A DNA stretch of 64,000 nt from Asanoa sp. WMMD1127 (GTDB taxonomy: Bacteria; Actinomycetota; Actinomycetes; Mycobacteriales; Micromonosporaceae): positions 4,402,001 to 4,466,000 of the forward strand of contig NZ_JARUBP010000001.1 in assembly GCF_029626225.1 (NCBI RefSeq). Direction: 5' to 3'. The notes beneath the pieces were generated by a model that was not told where the DNA came from, did not search any database, and saw only the letters and a list, made by a program, of their open reading frames with translations. The position numbers and the translations under genes were made by a program. Positions 15,716 through 24,971 of the stretch are shown piece after piece; the first letter of the stretch is position 1; each line of letters begins with the position of its first letter.

Positions 15716-16414
15716 ATGCGTCCTCCCCGCACATTCATCATCGCCGTCCTGCTGGCGGCGCTGGCCTCGGTCGGCGCCTGCGGCGACGGCGACAACGACG
15801 CCACCGCCGGCGACCCGAACCTGCCGGCGGCCGCCACGCTGCTCTCCGAAGCGGCCGCCAAGATGCGCACGGTGACCTCGGCCGCGTTCGACATCACGAC
15901 CGAGGGGGAGACCGGCGCGCTGCCGATCCGGTCCGCCAACGGGTCGATCGACCAGACCGGCACCGCCCAGGGCACCGCGACGCTCGACCAGGTCGGCATG
16001 CCGATCGAGCTGTCGTTCGTGGCCAAGGACCAGTTCCTCTACGTCAAGGGCCTGACCGCCGGCTGGCAGAAGGTGCCGCTGGCGCAAGCGGCCGCCATCT
16101 ACGACCCGACGGCGATCCTCGACCCGGAGAAGGGGATCGGGGCCGTGCTCGCGTCGGCCCAGGGCACCACCAAGAGCCGGGAGACGCTCGACGGGGTCGA
16201 GCACTACGTGGTGGACGCGACCTTCGACGGCGCAGCGATGGCGCGGCTGGTGCCGGGCGTCACCGGCGACGTGAACGGCACGGTCTGGATCGCCGGCGAC
16301 ACCAAGCTGGTCAACCAGCTGCGGTTCACCGTCCCGGGCGACAAGCAGGGCACCGTCACGATCAAGTTCGCCGACTTCGACAAGCCGGTCGATGTCGACG
16401 TCCCCACCGTCTAG
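15716..16414 (+). CDS. lprG: LppX/LprAFG lipoprotein, LprG-like lipid carrier
   Basis: A 232-residue lipoprotein with signal [20 protein letters not shown] and lipobox VGAC. The body has the LprG features [23 protein letters not shown], alternating beta strands, and [11 protein letters not shown] at the end. The family binds triacylated lipids in a hydrophobic cavity and shuttles them across the periplasm. The MFS gene overlaps its last 23 nt, reproducing the mycobacterial lprG-p55 operon. The gene name is given by family and synteny. Confidence 0.8.
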   Translation: MRPPRTFIIAVLLAALASVGACGDGDNDATAGDPNLPAAATLLSEAAAKMRTVTSAAFDITTEGETGALPIRSANGSIDQTGTAQGTATLDQVGMPIELSFVAKDQFLYVKGLTAGWQKVPLAQAAAIYDPTAILDPEKGIGAVLASAQGTTKSRETLDGVEHYVVDATFDGAAMARLVPGVTGDVNGTVWIAGDTKLVNQLRFTVPGDKQGTVTIKFADFDKPVDVDVPTV

Positions 16415-17960
16415 TCGCGGCCGCCTCGCCCTCTCCGCGGGCGGGGTGGCGGTGCTGCTGGCGGCGCTCGACGCGTACGTCGTCGTGACCATCCTCGTCG
16501 AGATCATGAAGGACCTCGACGTGCCGGTGAACCGGCTGGAGCGGATCACTCCGGTGGTCACCGGCTACCTGCTGGGCTACGTGGCCGGGATGCCGCTGCT
16601 CGGCCGCCTGTCCGACCGCTACGGGCGGCGCCTGGTGATCCAGGTCTGCCTGGCGGGGTTCGCGGCCGGCTCGCTGGTGGCCGCGCTCGCGCCCGGCCTG
16701 ACCGTGCTCACGGCCGGCCGGGCGCTCCAAGGGCTGGCCGGCGGCGCCCTGTTGCCGGTGACCATGGCCCTGGCGGCCGACCTGACCGTCGAGCGACGCC
16801 CCCTGGCCCTCGGCCTGGTCGGCGCGGCGCAGGAGCTGGGCAGCGTGCTCGGGCCGCTCTACGGGGCGCTGGTCGCCGCCGTGGCGGGCTGGCGTGGCGT
16901 CTTCTGGATCAACCTGCCGCTGGCGCTGCTGGTCGCCGTGGCGGTGCACCGGGGCCTGCCCGGGCGGGCCGAGGAGAGACGCGAGCGGCAACCGGTCGAC
17001 GTGGTCGGCGGGCTGCTGCTGGCGGTGGCGCTGGGCCTGCTGGTGGTCGCCCTCTACAACCCGGATCCGGCCGAGGCGGTGCTGCCCAGCTGGGGCTGGC
17101 CGGCGCTGGGCGGCGCGGCCGCCGTGGTGCTCGCGTTCGTCGCCTGGGAGGCGAAGGCCCGGGTGCGCCTGCTCGACCCGGCGGGGGCGCGGCTCCGGCC
17201 GTTCTCCGCCGCGCTGGTGGCCAACCTGCTGGCCGGCGCCGCGCTGATGGTCACCCTGGTCGACGTGCAGCTGCTCGCGCAGACCGTGCTCGGGCGCGAC
17301 GGGCTCGACGGCGCGCTGGTGCTGACCCGCTTCCTCATCGCGCTGCCGGTCGGCGCGGTGCTCGGCGGGCTGCTCACACGGCGGCTCGGCGAGCGTGCGC
17401 TGACCTTCGCCGGGCTCGGGCTCGCCGCGGCGGCGTACCTGCTGATCGCGAACTGGCCCGCCGATCTCGCGGCCGCCCGGCACGGTCCGCTGCCCCGGAT
17501 GGACACCGACCTCGTGCTCGCCGGCCTCGGGCTCGGTCTGGTGATCGCCCCGCTGTCGGCGGCGGTGCTGCGCGCGGTGCCCAGTGCGCAACATGGAATC
17601 GCGTCGGCGGCCGCGGTGGTCGCCCGTACGGTGGGGATGCTCGTGGGTGTCGCGGCGTTGACCGCCTGGGGCCTGCACCGTTTCCAGGAGCTCACCCGCG
17701 ACCTCGTGCCGCCGCTCGGGTTCGGTGTGGACGCACAGACGCAGGCGGAGCGGATGGCGGCCTACCAGGCGGCCGTCGCGGCGGCGCTGCGGCAGGAGTA
17801 CCGGGAGATCTTCCTGGCCACGGCCGTGTTGTGCGCGCTGGGAGCGCTCGTCGGGCTCGCGCTGGCGGGGCGACACGTCGATGCCCGTACTCCGGATGTA
17901 TCCATTCCGGTATCGAACTCCGACGCCGCAGATCACATGTCGGAGAAATTCGTCGGGTAG
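16392..17960 (+). CDS. 14-TM MFS exporter, P55-like
   Basis: A 522-residue DHA2-type major facilitator. Motif A is [11 protein letters not shown] after the second helix, and motif C-like sequence [37 protein letters not shown] marks the antiporter family. Charged residues such as the buried D of [23 protein letters not shown] in helix 1 fit proton coupling. Translation overlaps the LprG-like gene. In mycobacteria, LprG and P55 (Rv1411c-Rv1410c) export lipids and affect drug tolerance; the same role here is inference from synteny. Confidence 0.88.
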   Translation: MSTSPPSSRGRLALSAGGVAVLLAALDAYVVVTILVEIMKDLDVPVNRLERITPVVTGYLLGYVAGMPLLGRLSDRYGRRLVIQVCLAGFAAGSLVAALAPGLTVLTAGRALQGLAGGALLPVTMALAADLTVERRPLALGLVGAAQELGSVLGPLYGALVAAVAGWRGVFWINLPLALLVAVAVHRGLPGRAEERRERQPVDVVGGLLLAVALGLLVVALYNPDPAEAVLPSWGWPALGGAAAVVLAFVAWEAKARVRLLDPAGARLRPFSAALVANLLAGAALMVTLVDVQLLAQTVLGRDGLDGALVLTRFLIALPVGAVLGGLLTRRLGERALTFAGLGLAAAAYLLIANWPADLAAARHGPLPRMDTDLVLAGLGLGLVIAPLSAAVLRAVPSAQHGIASAAAVVARTVGMLVGVAALTAWGLHRFQELTRDLVPPLGFGVDAQTQAERMAAYQAAVAAALRQEYREIFLATAVLCALGALVGLALAGRHVDARTPDVSIPVSNSDAADHMSEKFVG

Positions 17961-18127
17961 GCTATGCGGAGTTTTTCGGTACGTGGTTTGCTGGTCCCCG
18001 CTGTTGATGAGACATCGGGGTTGAGAGACCTCCTTCGTTGAGATGGAGGCCGACTCAGGCGCCGCTGCTCGAAAACGGCCAACCGGCCGCACGGCGTTCG
18101 GCCGCCAGTTTCGACAAGGAGATACAC

Positions 18128-18331
18128 ATGGCGCAGGGAACCGTGAAGTGGTTCAACGCAGACAAGGGCTTCGGCTTCATCACCGTCGACGGCGGGGGTG
18201 CTGACGTGTTCGTCCACTTCTCGGCCATCCAGACCAGCGGCTACCGCACGCTGGAGGAGAACCAGCGGGTGGAGTTCGAAATCGCCCAGGGCCAGAAGGG
18301 TCCGCAGGCCGAGCAGGTCCGCCCCATCTGA
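18128..18331 (+). CDS. CspA-family cold-shock protein
   Basis: A 67-residue single cold-shock domain with both RNA-binding motifs: KGFGFITV (RNP1) and VFVHFSAI (RNP2), on a five-strand OB fold. It binds single-stranded RNA/DNA as a chaperone. AAGGAG stands 7 nt before ATG. The ~165-nt leader has several short inverted repeats (for example GGCCAACCGGCC), as expected for a structured csp leader. Confidence 0.95.
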   Translation: MAQGTVKWFNADKGFGFITVDGGGADVFVHFSAIQTSGYRTLEENQRVEFEIAQGQKGPQAEQVRPI

Positions 18332-18377
18332 CGTTTCACGAACCAGACGTATAGACCGGCACGCGCCGGTCGCGATT

Positions 18378-18419
18378 GAGTCGAGCTCCGCACCCTGCCC
18401 TGTGTGCGGGGCTCGATTC
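18378..18419 (+). terminator. Hairpin terminator of the cold-shock gene
   Basis: Arms 18378-18393 and 18404-18419 pair at 14 of 16 positions (core CGAGCTCCGCAC with GTGCGGGGCTCG) around a 10-nt loop, 46 bp after the csp stop and before the convergent membrane-protein gene. Confidence 0.65.
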
Positions 18420-18435
18420 GTGTCCGGGCCCATGC

Positions 18436-18642
18436 TCACGGCTGCCGCTTCGCGCGGTTGCGGGCCCGCAGGCCGACGACGAGCAGCACGAGCCCGAGGA
18501 CGACCACGATCGGGCCGACGATCGTCCACACGTCGTCGCCCGACATGAGGCTGCCCCGCAGGTAGCCGAGGCCCTGCAGGGTCCACACCAAACCGACGAC
18601 GACGGCCAGCAGGCCGAGCGTCAGGCGGAACCAGCCCGTCAT
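18436..18642 (-). CDS. 68-residue two-helix membrane protein
   Basis: Two hydrophobic helices (WFRLTLGLLAVVVGLVWTLQGLG and WTIVGPIVVVLGLVLLVVGL) joined by a polar loop with SGDDVW, and a basic cytoplasmic tail (RARNRAKRQP). This is a common small actinobacterial membrane protein of unknown function. It follows the aldo/keto reductase by 4 bp on the same strand and is probably co-transcribed with it. Confidence 0.75.
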   Translation of the reverse strand: MTGWFRLTLGLLAVVVGLVWTLQGLGYLRGSLMSGDDVWTIVGPIVVVLGLVLLVVGLRARNRAKRQP

Positions 18643-18646
18643 GTCG

Positions 18647-19627
18647 TCACCACCGGTCGTGGACCGCCGGCCGGATGAGCTCGTCGTAGGTGTCGCGCAC
18701 GGTGCCCAGCGCGTCCGGCGTGAGTGGCGACAGGTCGGCCGCGACCAGGTTCGCGCGTGCCTGCTCGGGGTTGCGGGCGCCGGGGATCACCACGGTCACG
18801 CCAGGCTGGTCGATCACCCAGCGCAGCGCGAACTGGGCCATGGTGGCGCCGGCCGGCACGTGCGGGCGCAGCCGGTCGACCGCGCGCAGGCCCGTCTCGA
18901 AGTCGACACCCGAGAACGTCTCGCCGGCGTCGAACGCCTCGCCGTGGCGGTTGTAGGTGCGGTGGTCGTCGGCCGCGAACGTCGTGCCCGCGTCGTAGCG
19001 GCCGGAGAGCAGGCCGCTGGCCAGCGGGACGCGGGCGATGATGCCGACGCCGGCCGCCTGGGCCGCCGGGAGCACCTGGTCGAGCGGCTTGAGCCGGAAC
19101 GCGTTCAGGATGATCTGGACACTGGCCACCTGCGGGCGGGCGATCGCGGTCAGCGCCTGGTCGACGGTTTCCACGCTGACGCCGTACGCCGCGATCGCGC
19201 CGTCGTCGACCAGCGCGTCGAGCGCGTCGAAGATCTGGTCGTCGTGGAACACGGCGGTCGGCGGGCAGTGCAGCTGCACCAGGTCGAGCCGGTCGACGCC
19301 CAGGTTGGCGCGGGACCGGTCGGTCCAGGCCTTGAAGTTGGCCGCGGTGTAGTTGGCGTGCTCCTGCGGCACCCGGCGGCCCATCTTGGTGGCCACCATG
19401 AGCTGTTCCGGTCGCCGGCGGAGGAACCGGCCGATGAGCTGCTCGCTGCGGCCGTCACCGTAGACGTCGGCGGTGTCGATGAACGTGGCGCCCGCGTCGA
19501 CGGCGGCGTCGAGCGTGGCGAACGCGTCGTCGTCGCTCACCTCGCCCCAGTCGGCGCCGAGCTGCCAGGCGCCCAGACCCACCACGGACACGTCCCGGCC
19601 GATCCGGCCGAACCTGCGGTACTCCAC
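18647..19627 (-). CDS. Aldo/keto reductase
   Basis: A 326-residue TIM-barrel NADPH oxidoreductase. The catalytic tetrad is visible: Asp in FIDTADVYGDGRSEQLIG (D and Y), Lys in MVATKMGRR and His in LVQLHCPP. The C-terminal cofactor segment is VTVVIPGARNPEQARANL. It belongs to the general stress/Tas-like AKR branch. The substrate is unknown; possible partner of the small membrane protein downstream. Confidence 0.9.
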   Translation of the reverse strand: MEYRRFGRIGRDVSVVGLGAWQLGADWGEVSDDDAFATLDAAVDAGATFIDTADVYGDGRSEQLIGRFLRRRPEQLMVATKMGRRVPQEHANYTAANFKAWTDRSRANLGVDRLDLVQLHCPPTAVFHDDQIFDALDALVDDGAIAAYGVSVETVDQALTAIARPQVASVQIILNAFRLKPLDQVLPAAQAAGVGIIARVPLASGLLSGRYDAGTTFAADDHRTYNRHGEAFDAGETFSGVDFETGLRAVDRLRPHVPAGATMAQFALRWVIDQPGVTVVIPGARNPEQARANLVAADLSPLTPDALGTVRDTYDELIRPAVHDRW

Positions 19628-19724
19628 GGTGGCACCCTATCTGGAACGTTTAAAGGGGCTTGCCGGCGGTCCCGCATGCTCCGTAGTCTCGCTAACAAGA
19701 CGGACGTACGGTTTGGAGGATGCG

Positions 19725-20513
19725 ATGTGGGACCCCGCGGTCTACGGGCGCTTCGGTGACGAGCGCTCCCGCCCCTTCCACGAGTTGGTCGCCCGGATCC
19801 CGGCCGAGCGCCCGCGCCAGGTGGTCGACCTCGGCTGCGGCCCCGGCACGCTGACTGCCACGCTGTCGGCGCGCTGGCCGGACGCCTTGGTCCGCGGCAT
19901 CGACTCGTCCGCCGAGATGATCTCGTCGGCTCGCGCGCTGGACGCGCCCGTCGACTTCGCGGTCGGCGACCTGCGCGACTTCGTGCCCTCGCCCGGCGTC
20001 GACGTGGTCGTCTCCAACGCCGCGCTGCAGTGGGTGCCCGGCCACGAGGCGCTGCTGCGGCGCTGGGCGGGCACGCTGCCGGCCGGCGCCTGGCTGGCCT
20101 TCCAGGTGCCCGGCAACTTCTCCTCGCCGGCCCACGACGCGCTCTACGAGCTGGCCGCCGCGCCGCGCTGGAAGGCGACGCTGGGCGACGTGGCGCGGCG
20201 GATGCCGGTGCCGTCGGCGGCGGAGTACGCGGCCGAGCTGACCGCGGCGGGCTGCGCCGTGGACGCCTGGGAAACTACCTACGTGCACCTGCTCCCCGGC
20301 ACCGCCGCCGACCACCCCGTCCTCGCCTGGCTCGAGGGCACGGCGCTGCGCCCGGTCCGGGCCGCGTTCGGCGCCGACGAGGCCGGCTGGGCCGCCTACC
20401 GGGCCGAGCTGGGTGAGCGGCTGGCGGCGGCCTACCCGATCCGCCACGACCGCGCGTTCTTCCCCTTCCGCCGCGTCTTCGTCGTGGCACAGATCCAAGG
20501 AGCGACCCCGTGA
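19725..20513 (+). CDS. tam: Trans-aconitate 2-methyltransferase
   Basis: A 262-residue class I SAM methyltransferase. WDPAVYGRFGDERSRPFHELVARI is the characteristic Tam N-terminus. Motif I is VVDLGCGPGTLT, motif II is RGIDSSAEMI, and motif IV is VDVVVSNAALQWV. It methylates trans-aconitate, a spontaneous aconitate isomer that inhibits the TCA cycle. GGAGGA precedes ATG 19725 at 4 nt. Its stop overlaps the adenosine deaminase GTG (GTGA), so the two are coupled, although no shared pathway is evident. Confidence 0.85.
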   Translation: MWDPAVYGRFGDERSRPFHELVARIPAERPRQVVDLGCGPGTLTATLSARWPDALVRGIDSSAEMISSARALDAPVDFAVGDLRDFVPSPGVDVVVSNAALQWVPGHEALLRRWAGTLPAGAWLAFQVPGNFSSPAHDALYELAAAPRWKATLGDVARRMPVPSAAEYAAELTAAGCAVDAWETTYVHLLPGTAADHPVLAWLEGTALRPVRAAFGADEAGWAAYRAELGERLAAAYPIRHDRAFFPFRRVFVVAQIQGATP

Positions 20514-21532
20514 CCGACCTCGCCGCGTTCATCGCCGGCCTGCCCAAGGTCGAGCTGCACGTCCACCACGTCGGCTCGGCCTCACCGCGGATCGTGGCCG
20601 AGCTGGCCGCCCGGCACGCCGGCAGCACGCCGGTGCCGACCGACATCGACGAGCTCGCGTCCTATTTCGAGTTCCGCGACTTCGGGCACTTCATCGAGGT
20701 CTACCTGTCGGTGGTCGACCTGATCCGCGAGCCGGAGGACGTGCGGATCCTGACCTACGAGGTGGCCCGGGAGCTGGCCCGGCAGCAGGTGCGCTACGCG
20801 GAGCTGACCGTCACGCCGTACTCGTCGGTCCGCCGCGGCATGCCGGCGCCCGAGTTCTGCGCGGCGATCGAGGACGCGCGACTGGCGGCCGAGAAGGAGC
20901 TCGGCGTCGTGCTGCGCTGGTGCTTCGACATCCCCGGCGAGGCGGGCCTGCCGTCGGCCGAGGAGACGCTGCGGATCGCGCTCGACGAGCGGCCCGACGG
21001 CCTGGTCTCGTTCGGGCTCGGCGGACCGGAGGTGGGCGTGCCGCGCCCGCAGTTCAAGCCCTACTTCGAGAAGGCGCGGGCGGCCGGCCTGCGCCTGGTG
21101 CCGCACGCCGGCGAGACGACCGGCCCGGAGACCGTCTGGGACGCCGTGCGTGAGCTCGGCGCCGAGCGGATCGGCCACGGCATCTCGGCGGCCCAGGACC
21201 CGGCGCTGATGGCGCATCTGGCCGCCGAGGGCATCCCGCTGGAGGTCTGCCCGACGTCCAACGTCCGGACCCGGGCCGTGGCGTCGCTGGCCGAGCACCC
21301 GCTGCCCACCCTGGTCGCGGCCGGCGTCCCGGTCACCATCAACTCCGACGACCCGCCGATGTTCGGCACGACCCTCAACGACGAGTACGCCGTGGCGGCC
21401 CGGCTGTTGGACCTCGACGCCTCGGGCCTGGCCCGGCTCGCGGTTGCGGCGGTGGACGCGTCGTTCCTGCCGGCGGGGGAGAAGGCGCGGATCACCGCGG
21501 AGATCAACGCCTACGCCGCCGCCGCGAGCTGA
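20510..21532 (+). CDS. add: Adenosine deaminase
   Basis: A 340-residue TIM-barrel zinc deaminase. Metal ligands: HVHHVG at the N-terminus, HAGETTGPETVW (His plus catalytic Glu) near residue 200, GHGIS, and INSDDPPMF with the catalytic Asp pair near 280. It converts adenosine to inosine in purine salvage. The second His of HVHH is followed by VGS where many family members have L(D/E)GS. A related adenine-deaminase activity cannot be excluded. Confidence 0.9.
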   Translation: MTDLAAFIAGLPKVELHVHHVGSASPRIVAELAARHAGSTPVPTDIDELASYFEFRDFGHFIEVYLSVVDLIREPEDVRILTYEVARELARQQVRYAELTVTPYSSVRRGMPAPEFCAAIEDARLAAEKELGVVLRWCFDIPGEAGLPSAEETLRIALDERPDGLVSFGLGGPEVGVPRPQFKPYFEKARAAGLRLVPHAGETTGPETVWDAVRELGAERIGHGISAAQDPALMAHLAAEGIPLEVCPTSNVRTRAVASLAEHPLPTLVAAGVPVTINSDDPPMFGTTLNDEYAVAARLLDLDASGLARLAVAAVDASFLPAGEKARITAEINAYAAAAS

Positions 21533-21590
21533 ACCGAGGTCGAAGCGGCGGAAGGGACCCTTCCAATCGGTTTGCGCGCGACGGGCCGCG

Positions 21591-21650
21591 GACCTGGCAG
21601 CGAAGCGGTCCCCGGCGGGAGCGACGGTCGCGCCCACCGCGGGCCCGGGA
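21591..21650 (+). repeat. Dispersed repeat, copy A
   Basis: Contains CCTGGCAGCGAAGCGGTCC, then CGGCGGGAGCGACGGTCG and GGGCCCGGGA. Matching copies lie at 43881-43959, 46927-47006 and, inverted, 52515-52580. It sits between the convergent 3' ends of add and the exported-protein gene. Confidence 0.75.
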
Positions 21651-21659
21651 ACGCCGCCC

Positions 21660-22250
21660 TTATCTCTTGGCCGTCGCCTTGGATCGCGCCGGCTTGGCCG
21701 GCGGCGTCTCGGCCGCGCGGCGGTTGCGGAGCATGAGCGCGAGCACCGCGCAGCCGATGCCCCCCAGGGCCGCGATGCCGATCAGCAGCCAGGCGGTGCT
21801 GTTGCCGCCGCCGTCGCCCTCGCCGGCCGGGGCCGAGGCGGCCAGCGGGGTCGGCGCGTCGCAGTTGGACTGCTGCGTGTTGTTGCTCGTGCCGGCGTCG
21901 AACGCGGCCGTGCAGGTGCGGGCGATCGGCGGGCCGAACTCGACCGTGACGTCCCACTTGCCGGCCGGCAGCGTGCTCATGTAGACGAGGGTGCCGGGCG
22001 CCGACGACTGCACCATCTTGGCCGGCGCGACCGCGGTGCCGTCGGCCTCCTTCGCGGAGAACGTGGCGTCGACGTAGCCCTCCGCCGGATGCCCGTCCTC
22101 GTAGGTCACGTTGACCCAGACCGACCCGCGGCCGTCGGTGTTGACGGTGATCTTCGCTCCGCCGTGCGCGGCGGCCGGCGACGGCCAGGCCAGCAGGACC
22201 AGAACGGCGGCGAGCAACAGACCGGCGGCGCGGCGGGGGGTCAGCGTCAC
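21660..22250 (-). CDS. Exported protein with C-terminal membrane anchor
   Basis: A 196-residue protein. Signal peptide (RRAAGLLLAAVLVLLAWPSPAAAHGG, cleavage near AAA-HGG), an extracytoplasmic beta-sandwich-like domain (KITVNTDGRGSVWVNVTYEDGHPAEGYVDATFSA) with two cysteines (RTCTAAF and SNCDAP), a low-complexity stalk, one membrane helix (AWLLIGIAALGGIGCAVLALML) and a basic tail. The layout resembles CopC/YcnI-type exported domains, but I cannot assign a function. No sortase motif is seen. Confidence 0.75.
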   Translation of the reverse strand: MTLTPRRAAGLLLAAVLVLLAWPSPAAAHGGAKITVNTDGRGSVWVNVTYEDGHPAEGYVDATFSAKEADGTAVAPAKMVQSSAPGTLVYMSTLPAGKWDVTVEFGPPIARTCTAAFDAGTSNNTQQSNCDAPTPLAASAPAGEGDGGGNSTAWLLIGIAALGGIGCAVLALMLRNRRAAETPPAKPARSKATAKR

Positions 22251-22290
22251 CGCGCCAGTATCGCCGCCGGTCGATCGTTCGCGAAAGGGC

Positions 22291-23661
22291 CTAATCTTTC
22301 TGGCGGCGCTTCTCGCGGCGGCGGGCGGCGGGTTCGCGGGCCAGGCGGCCGACCAGGCCGAACCGGCTGACCTGCTTCTCGGGGGTGTCGGGGTCGCGCA
22401 GCAGCATCACGACGCTGGCGCCGCCCAGCTGGGCCCGGTCGATGCTGACCGAGCCGTGTGCCTGCAGCGTGACCCGCTTGGCGATGTCGAGGCCGAGGCC
22501 CGTCGAGCCGCGGTCGCTGGCGCCGCGGCGCAGGGCTCGCTCGGGGTTGGCGATGCCGGGGCCCGCGTCGTCGACCCGGACCGCGACGTAGCCGTCGCGG
22601 CGGGAGATCGCGACCTCGAACGCCGTGCTCTGCGGCGTGTAGCGGAAGACGTTGCCGATGATCGCGTCGATCGCGGCGGCGAGCTCGGCCCGCGGGACCG
22701 GCACCTGGATGCGGGTGTGCGCGCCGACGACCCGGTGGGGGCGGTTCTGGTCGTCGGCGAGCTGCGACCAGAAGACCATCCGCTCGCGGACGACCTCGCT
22801 CGCGTCGCAGCTGCCCGGCCCGGCGTCCTGCGAGATGGTCTTGCGGGTGGTCTTGATCAGCACGTCGATCTCGCCCTCGAGCGTGACGATCGCCTGCCGG
22901 ATCCGCCGGATCGTGCGCCGCCGGTCGAGCTCGGCCTCGCTGAACGAGCCGATGCTGGTGTCGTCGGAGTCCAGGGCGTCGGCGTCCAACCGCAGGACGG
23001 TCAGCGGCGTACGCAGCCGGTGCGACAGATCGGCCACCAGCTCGAACTCGTCGGTGCGGGTGACGCTGAGCCGCTCGGCCATCCGGTTGAAGGCCAGCCC
23101 GGCCAGGGCCAGCTCGTGCGGGCCGCTGGGCTGGACGCGGTAGGTCAGGTCGCCGTCGCCCAGCGCGACCGCGGCGTTGGCCAGGGTGCGGGCCGCGCCC
23201 ACGGCCCGGCCGGCGATCCGGTCGACCACGATCACCGTGACGATCACCAGGGCCAGCGCGATGCCGAACAGGATCAGCCAGGTCTGCCCGGAACCGCCCG
23301 ACAGCACCGGGTCGGCCACGAACACCTCGATCACCGCGATCTTGTTGCCGACCCGCACCGGCTCGAGCCGCAGCGCCCCGCCGTCGACGTCGACCACCAC
23401 CGGCTCGGTGCCCGCCGAGGCGCGCTCGATGTCGACGCCGGCGGCCTTGGACTTGGCCCCGGCCTCGACGCCGTGCACGTGGATGTCACCGCCGGCGGCG
23501 GCGATGGCGGTGTCGAGCTGGCCCGGGTCGGACGTGACGGTCAGCGCGCCGGCCACGATGCCGCTGCGCCGGGCGGCGTTGGCCAGCGCGTCCTCCCGGT
23601 TGTCCCGCTGCACCGTGATGCCGAGCGGGATGAGGAACGCGAGCGCGACGATCGTCGTCAT
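22291..23661 (-). CDS. Membrane sensor histidine kinase
   Basis: A ~456-residue HK. First membrane helix TTIVALAFLIPLGITV, extracytoplasmic sensor ~120 residues, second helix TWLILFGIALALVIVTVIVV, HAMP (AVGAARTLANAAVALGDGDLTYRV), H-box FELVADLSHRLRTPLTVLRL, N-box AAIDAIIGNVFRYTPQ, G1 RVDDAGPGI and G2 GSTGLGLDIAKRV. ATG 23661 is used, but a start a few codons upstream (TTG 23673) would lengthen the first helix sensibly. It follows the response regulator by 29 nt and is co-transcribed with it. The signal is unknown. Confidence 0.9.
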   Translation of the reverse strand: MTTIVALAFLIPLGITVQRDNREDALANAARRSGIVAGALTVTSDPGQLDTAIAAAGGDIHVHGVEAGAKSKAAGVDIERASAGTEPVVVDVDGGALRLEPVRVGNKIAVIEVFVADPVLSGGSGQTWLILFGIALALVIVTVIVVDRIAGRAVGAARTLANAAVALGDGDLTYRVQPSGPHELALAGLAFNRMAERLSVTRTDEFELVADLSHRLRTPLTVLRLDADALDSDDTSIGSFSEAELDRRRTIRRIRQAIVTLEGEIDVLIKTTRKTISQDAGPGSCDASEVVRERMVFWSQLADDQNRPHRVVGAHTRIQVPVPRAELAAAIDAIIGNVFRYTPQSTAFEVAISRRDGYVAVRVDDAGPGIANPERALRRGASDRGSTGLGLDIAKRVTLQAHGSVSIDRAQLGGASVVMLLRDPDTPEKQVSRFGLVGRLAREPAARRREKRRQKD

Positions 23662-23690
23662 GCCGGCCGTCAACGCGGCCAGCGCCGGCC

Positions 23691-24380
23691 TCAGTCGGGG
23701 GCCACCAGCCGGAAGCCGACCCCCCGCACGGTGCGCAGGTAGCGCGGCTTCGCCGCGGACTCGCCCAGCTTGCGGCGTAGCCAGTAAAGATGGACGTCGA
23801 TCGTCTGATCCTCGCCGACGGACGGCTGGCGCCATACCTCCTCCAACAACTCCCGGCGGGAGACTACCCGGCCCGGGCGTGCCGCGAGGTAGGCCAACAG
23901 GTCGAACTCTTTGCGGGTCAATGCCAGCGCCTCGCCGTCGAGGTGCGCGCTGCGTTCGCCGACGTCGACGCGCAGCCCGCCGACCTCGTGCACGGCGGGG
24001 GCGACGGTGCGGCTGGCCCGGCCGACCCGGCGCAGCACCGTGGTGATGCGGGCGTCGAGATGGGCACCGGTGAACGGTTTGACCATGTAGTCGTCGGCGC
24101 CCGCCCGCAGCAGGCGCACGATGCCCTGCTCGTCGTCGCGCGCCGTGGCGATGATGATCGGGACGTCGGTGATGCCGCGCAGCATGCGCAGCGCGTCGGC
24201 GCCGTCGAGGTCGGGCAGGCCGAGGTCGAGCACGACCAGGTCGGGCGTCTCGGCGGCGACCCGGCGCAGGGCGTCGAGCGCGGTGCCGACCGCGTGGACC
24301 GCGTGCCCGCGATCAGCGAGGGACCGCAGCATGGCGCCGCGTACGACATGGTCGTCTTCGACCAGGAGGACCGTGGCCAC
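23691..24380 (-). CDS. OmpR/PhoB-family response regulator
   Basis: A 229-residue regulator. The receiver domain has the acidic pair EDDHVV, phospho-acceptor Asp in VVLDLGLPDLDG near residue 52, Thr in IIATAR and Lys in DDYMVKPF. The C-terminal winged helix has LTRKEFDLLAYLAARPGRVVSRRELLEEVW and QTIDVHLYWLRRKLGES...RTVRGVGFRL. It pairs with the histidine kinase downstream. Confidence 0.95.
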   Translation of the reverse strand: MATVLLVEDDHVVRGAMLRSLADRGHAVHAVGTALDALRRVAAETPDLVVLDLGLPDLDGADALRMLRGITDVPIIIATARDDEQGIVRLLRAGADDYMVKPFTGAHLDARITTVLRRVGRASRTVAPAVHEVGGLRVDVGERSAHLDGEALALTRKEFDLLAYLAARPGRVVSRRELLEEVWRQPSVGEDQTIDVHLYWLRRKLGESAAKPRYLRTVRGVGFRLVAPD

Positions 24381-24471
24381 GTGAAGAACCTACTGCCCTT
24401 GGCAAGTCGGCGAACGCCCGCACTGTCCGTCAAGCGACACACTGCGCCCGAAAAGCCGGGATTGCACCGTC

Positions 24472-24870
24472 TTATTCGGACATTCCCGCCCGATCGCCCG
24501 GTGCATACGGCCATTCCTCGAATTCCCGACACCTGCCGTCGTCGGCGAACCGCATGACCCACAGGTCGCGGTACTCGTGCGGCTGCGGCTCGGCGTAGCG
24601 GACCTCGACCCGCGCAACCGCCGTGTCCCCGTCGACCGCCACGATCCCGGTCGTCATGGTGAACGGCTCTTCGGCGCCGTCCCTGGTCTTCTCCCACATG
24701 GCGCCGATGGCGGGCAACCCGTGCACGGGCTCCTCGTAGGGCCCCTGCGAGTAACGCGCGTCCTCGGTGAAGATCTCCGCCAGCGCCGCGGTGCCCGGCG
24801 TGCGCCACACCTGCTCGTACGCCTCGAGCCAGTCGGTCACCCGGTCCCGGTCAGTCCCTGCTGCGTCCAT
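24472..24870 (-). CDS. SnoaL/NTF2-like protein
   Basis: A 132-residue alpha+beta cone protein: DRVTDWLEAYEQVWRTPGTAALAEIFTEDARYSQGPYEEPVHG, followed by curved strands (TMTTGIVAVDGDTAVARVEVRY, YRDLWVMRFADDGRCREFEEWPY). This is the NTF2/SnoaL pattern with the usual central cavity. It may be a ketosteroid-isomerase-like enzyme or a ligand-binding protein; the sequence does not decide. Confidence 0.8.
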   Translation of the reverse strand: MDAAGTDRDRVTDWLEAYEQVWRTPGTAALAEIFTEDARYSQGPYEEPVHGLPAIGAMWEKTRDGAEEPFTMTTGIVAVDGDTAVARVEVRYAEPQPHEYRDLWVMRFADDGRCREFEEWPYAPGDRAGMSE

Positions 24871-24917
24871 GCCCACCTATTGCCCAAGGAACGGGCCCTT
24901 ATTAACGCTTTACGCAT

Positions 24918-24964
24918 AGGAACGGTCCGTTGCTAACGCTGGGCGTTAACAACGGACCGTTCCT
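24918..24964. terminator. Strong hairpin with 22-bp arms
   Basis: Arms 24918-24939 and 24943-24964 match at 21 of 22 positions around a 3-nt loop; the outer part is AGGAACGGTCCGTTG. It lies just after the MFS stop (24972) on the minus strand. A degenerate third copy of the arm, AGGAACGGGCCCTTATTAAC, is at about 24889-24908, so the element belongs to a small repeat family. Confidence 0.8.
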
Positions 24965-24971
24965 TTCTTCG

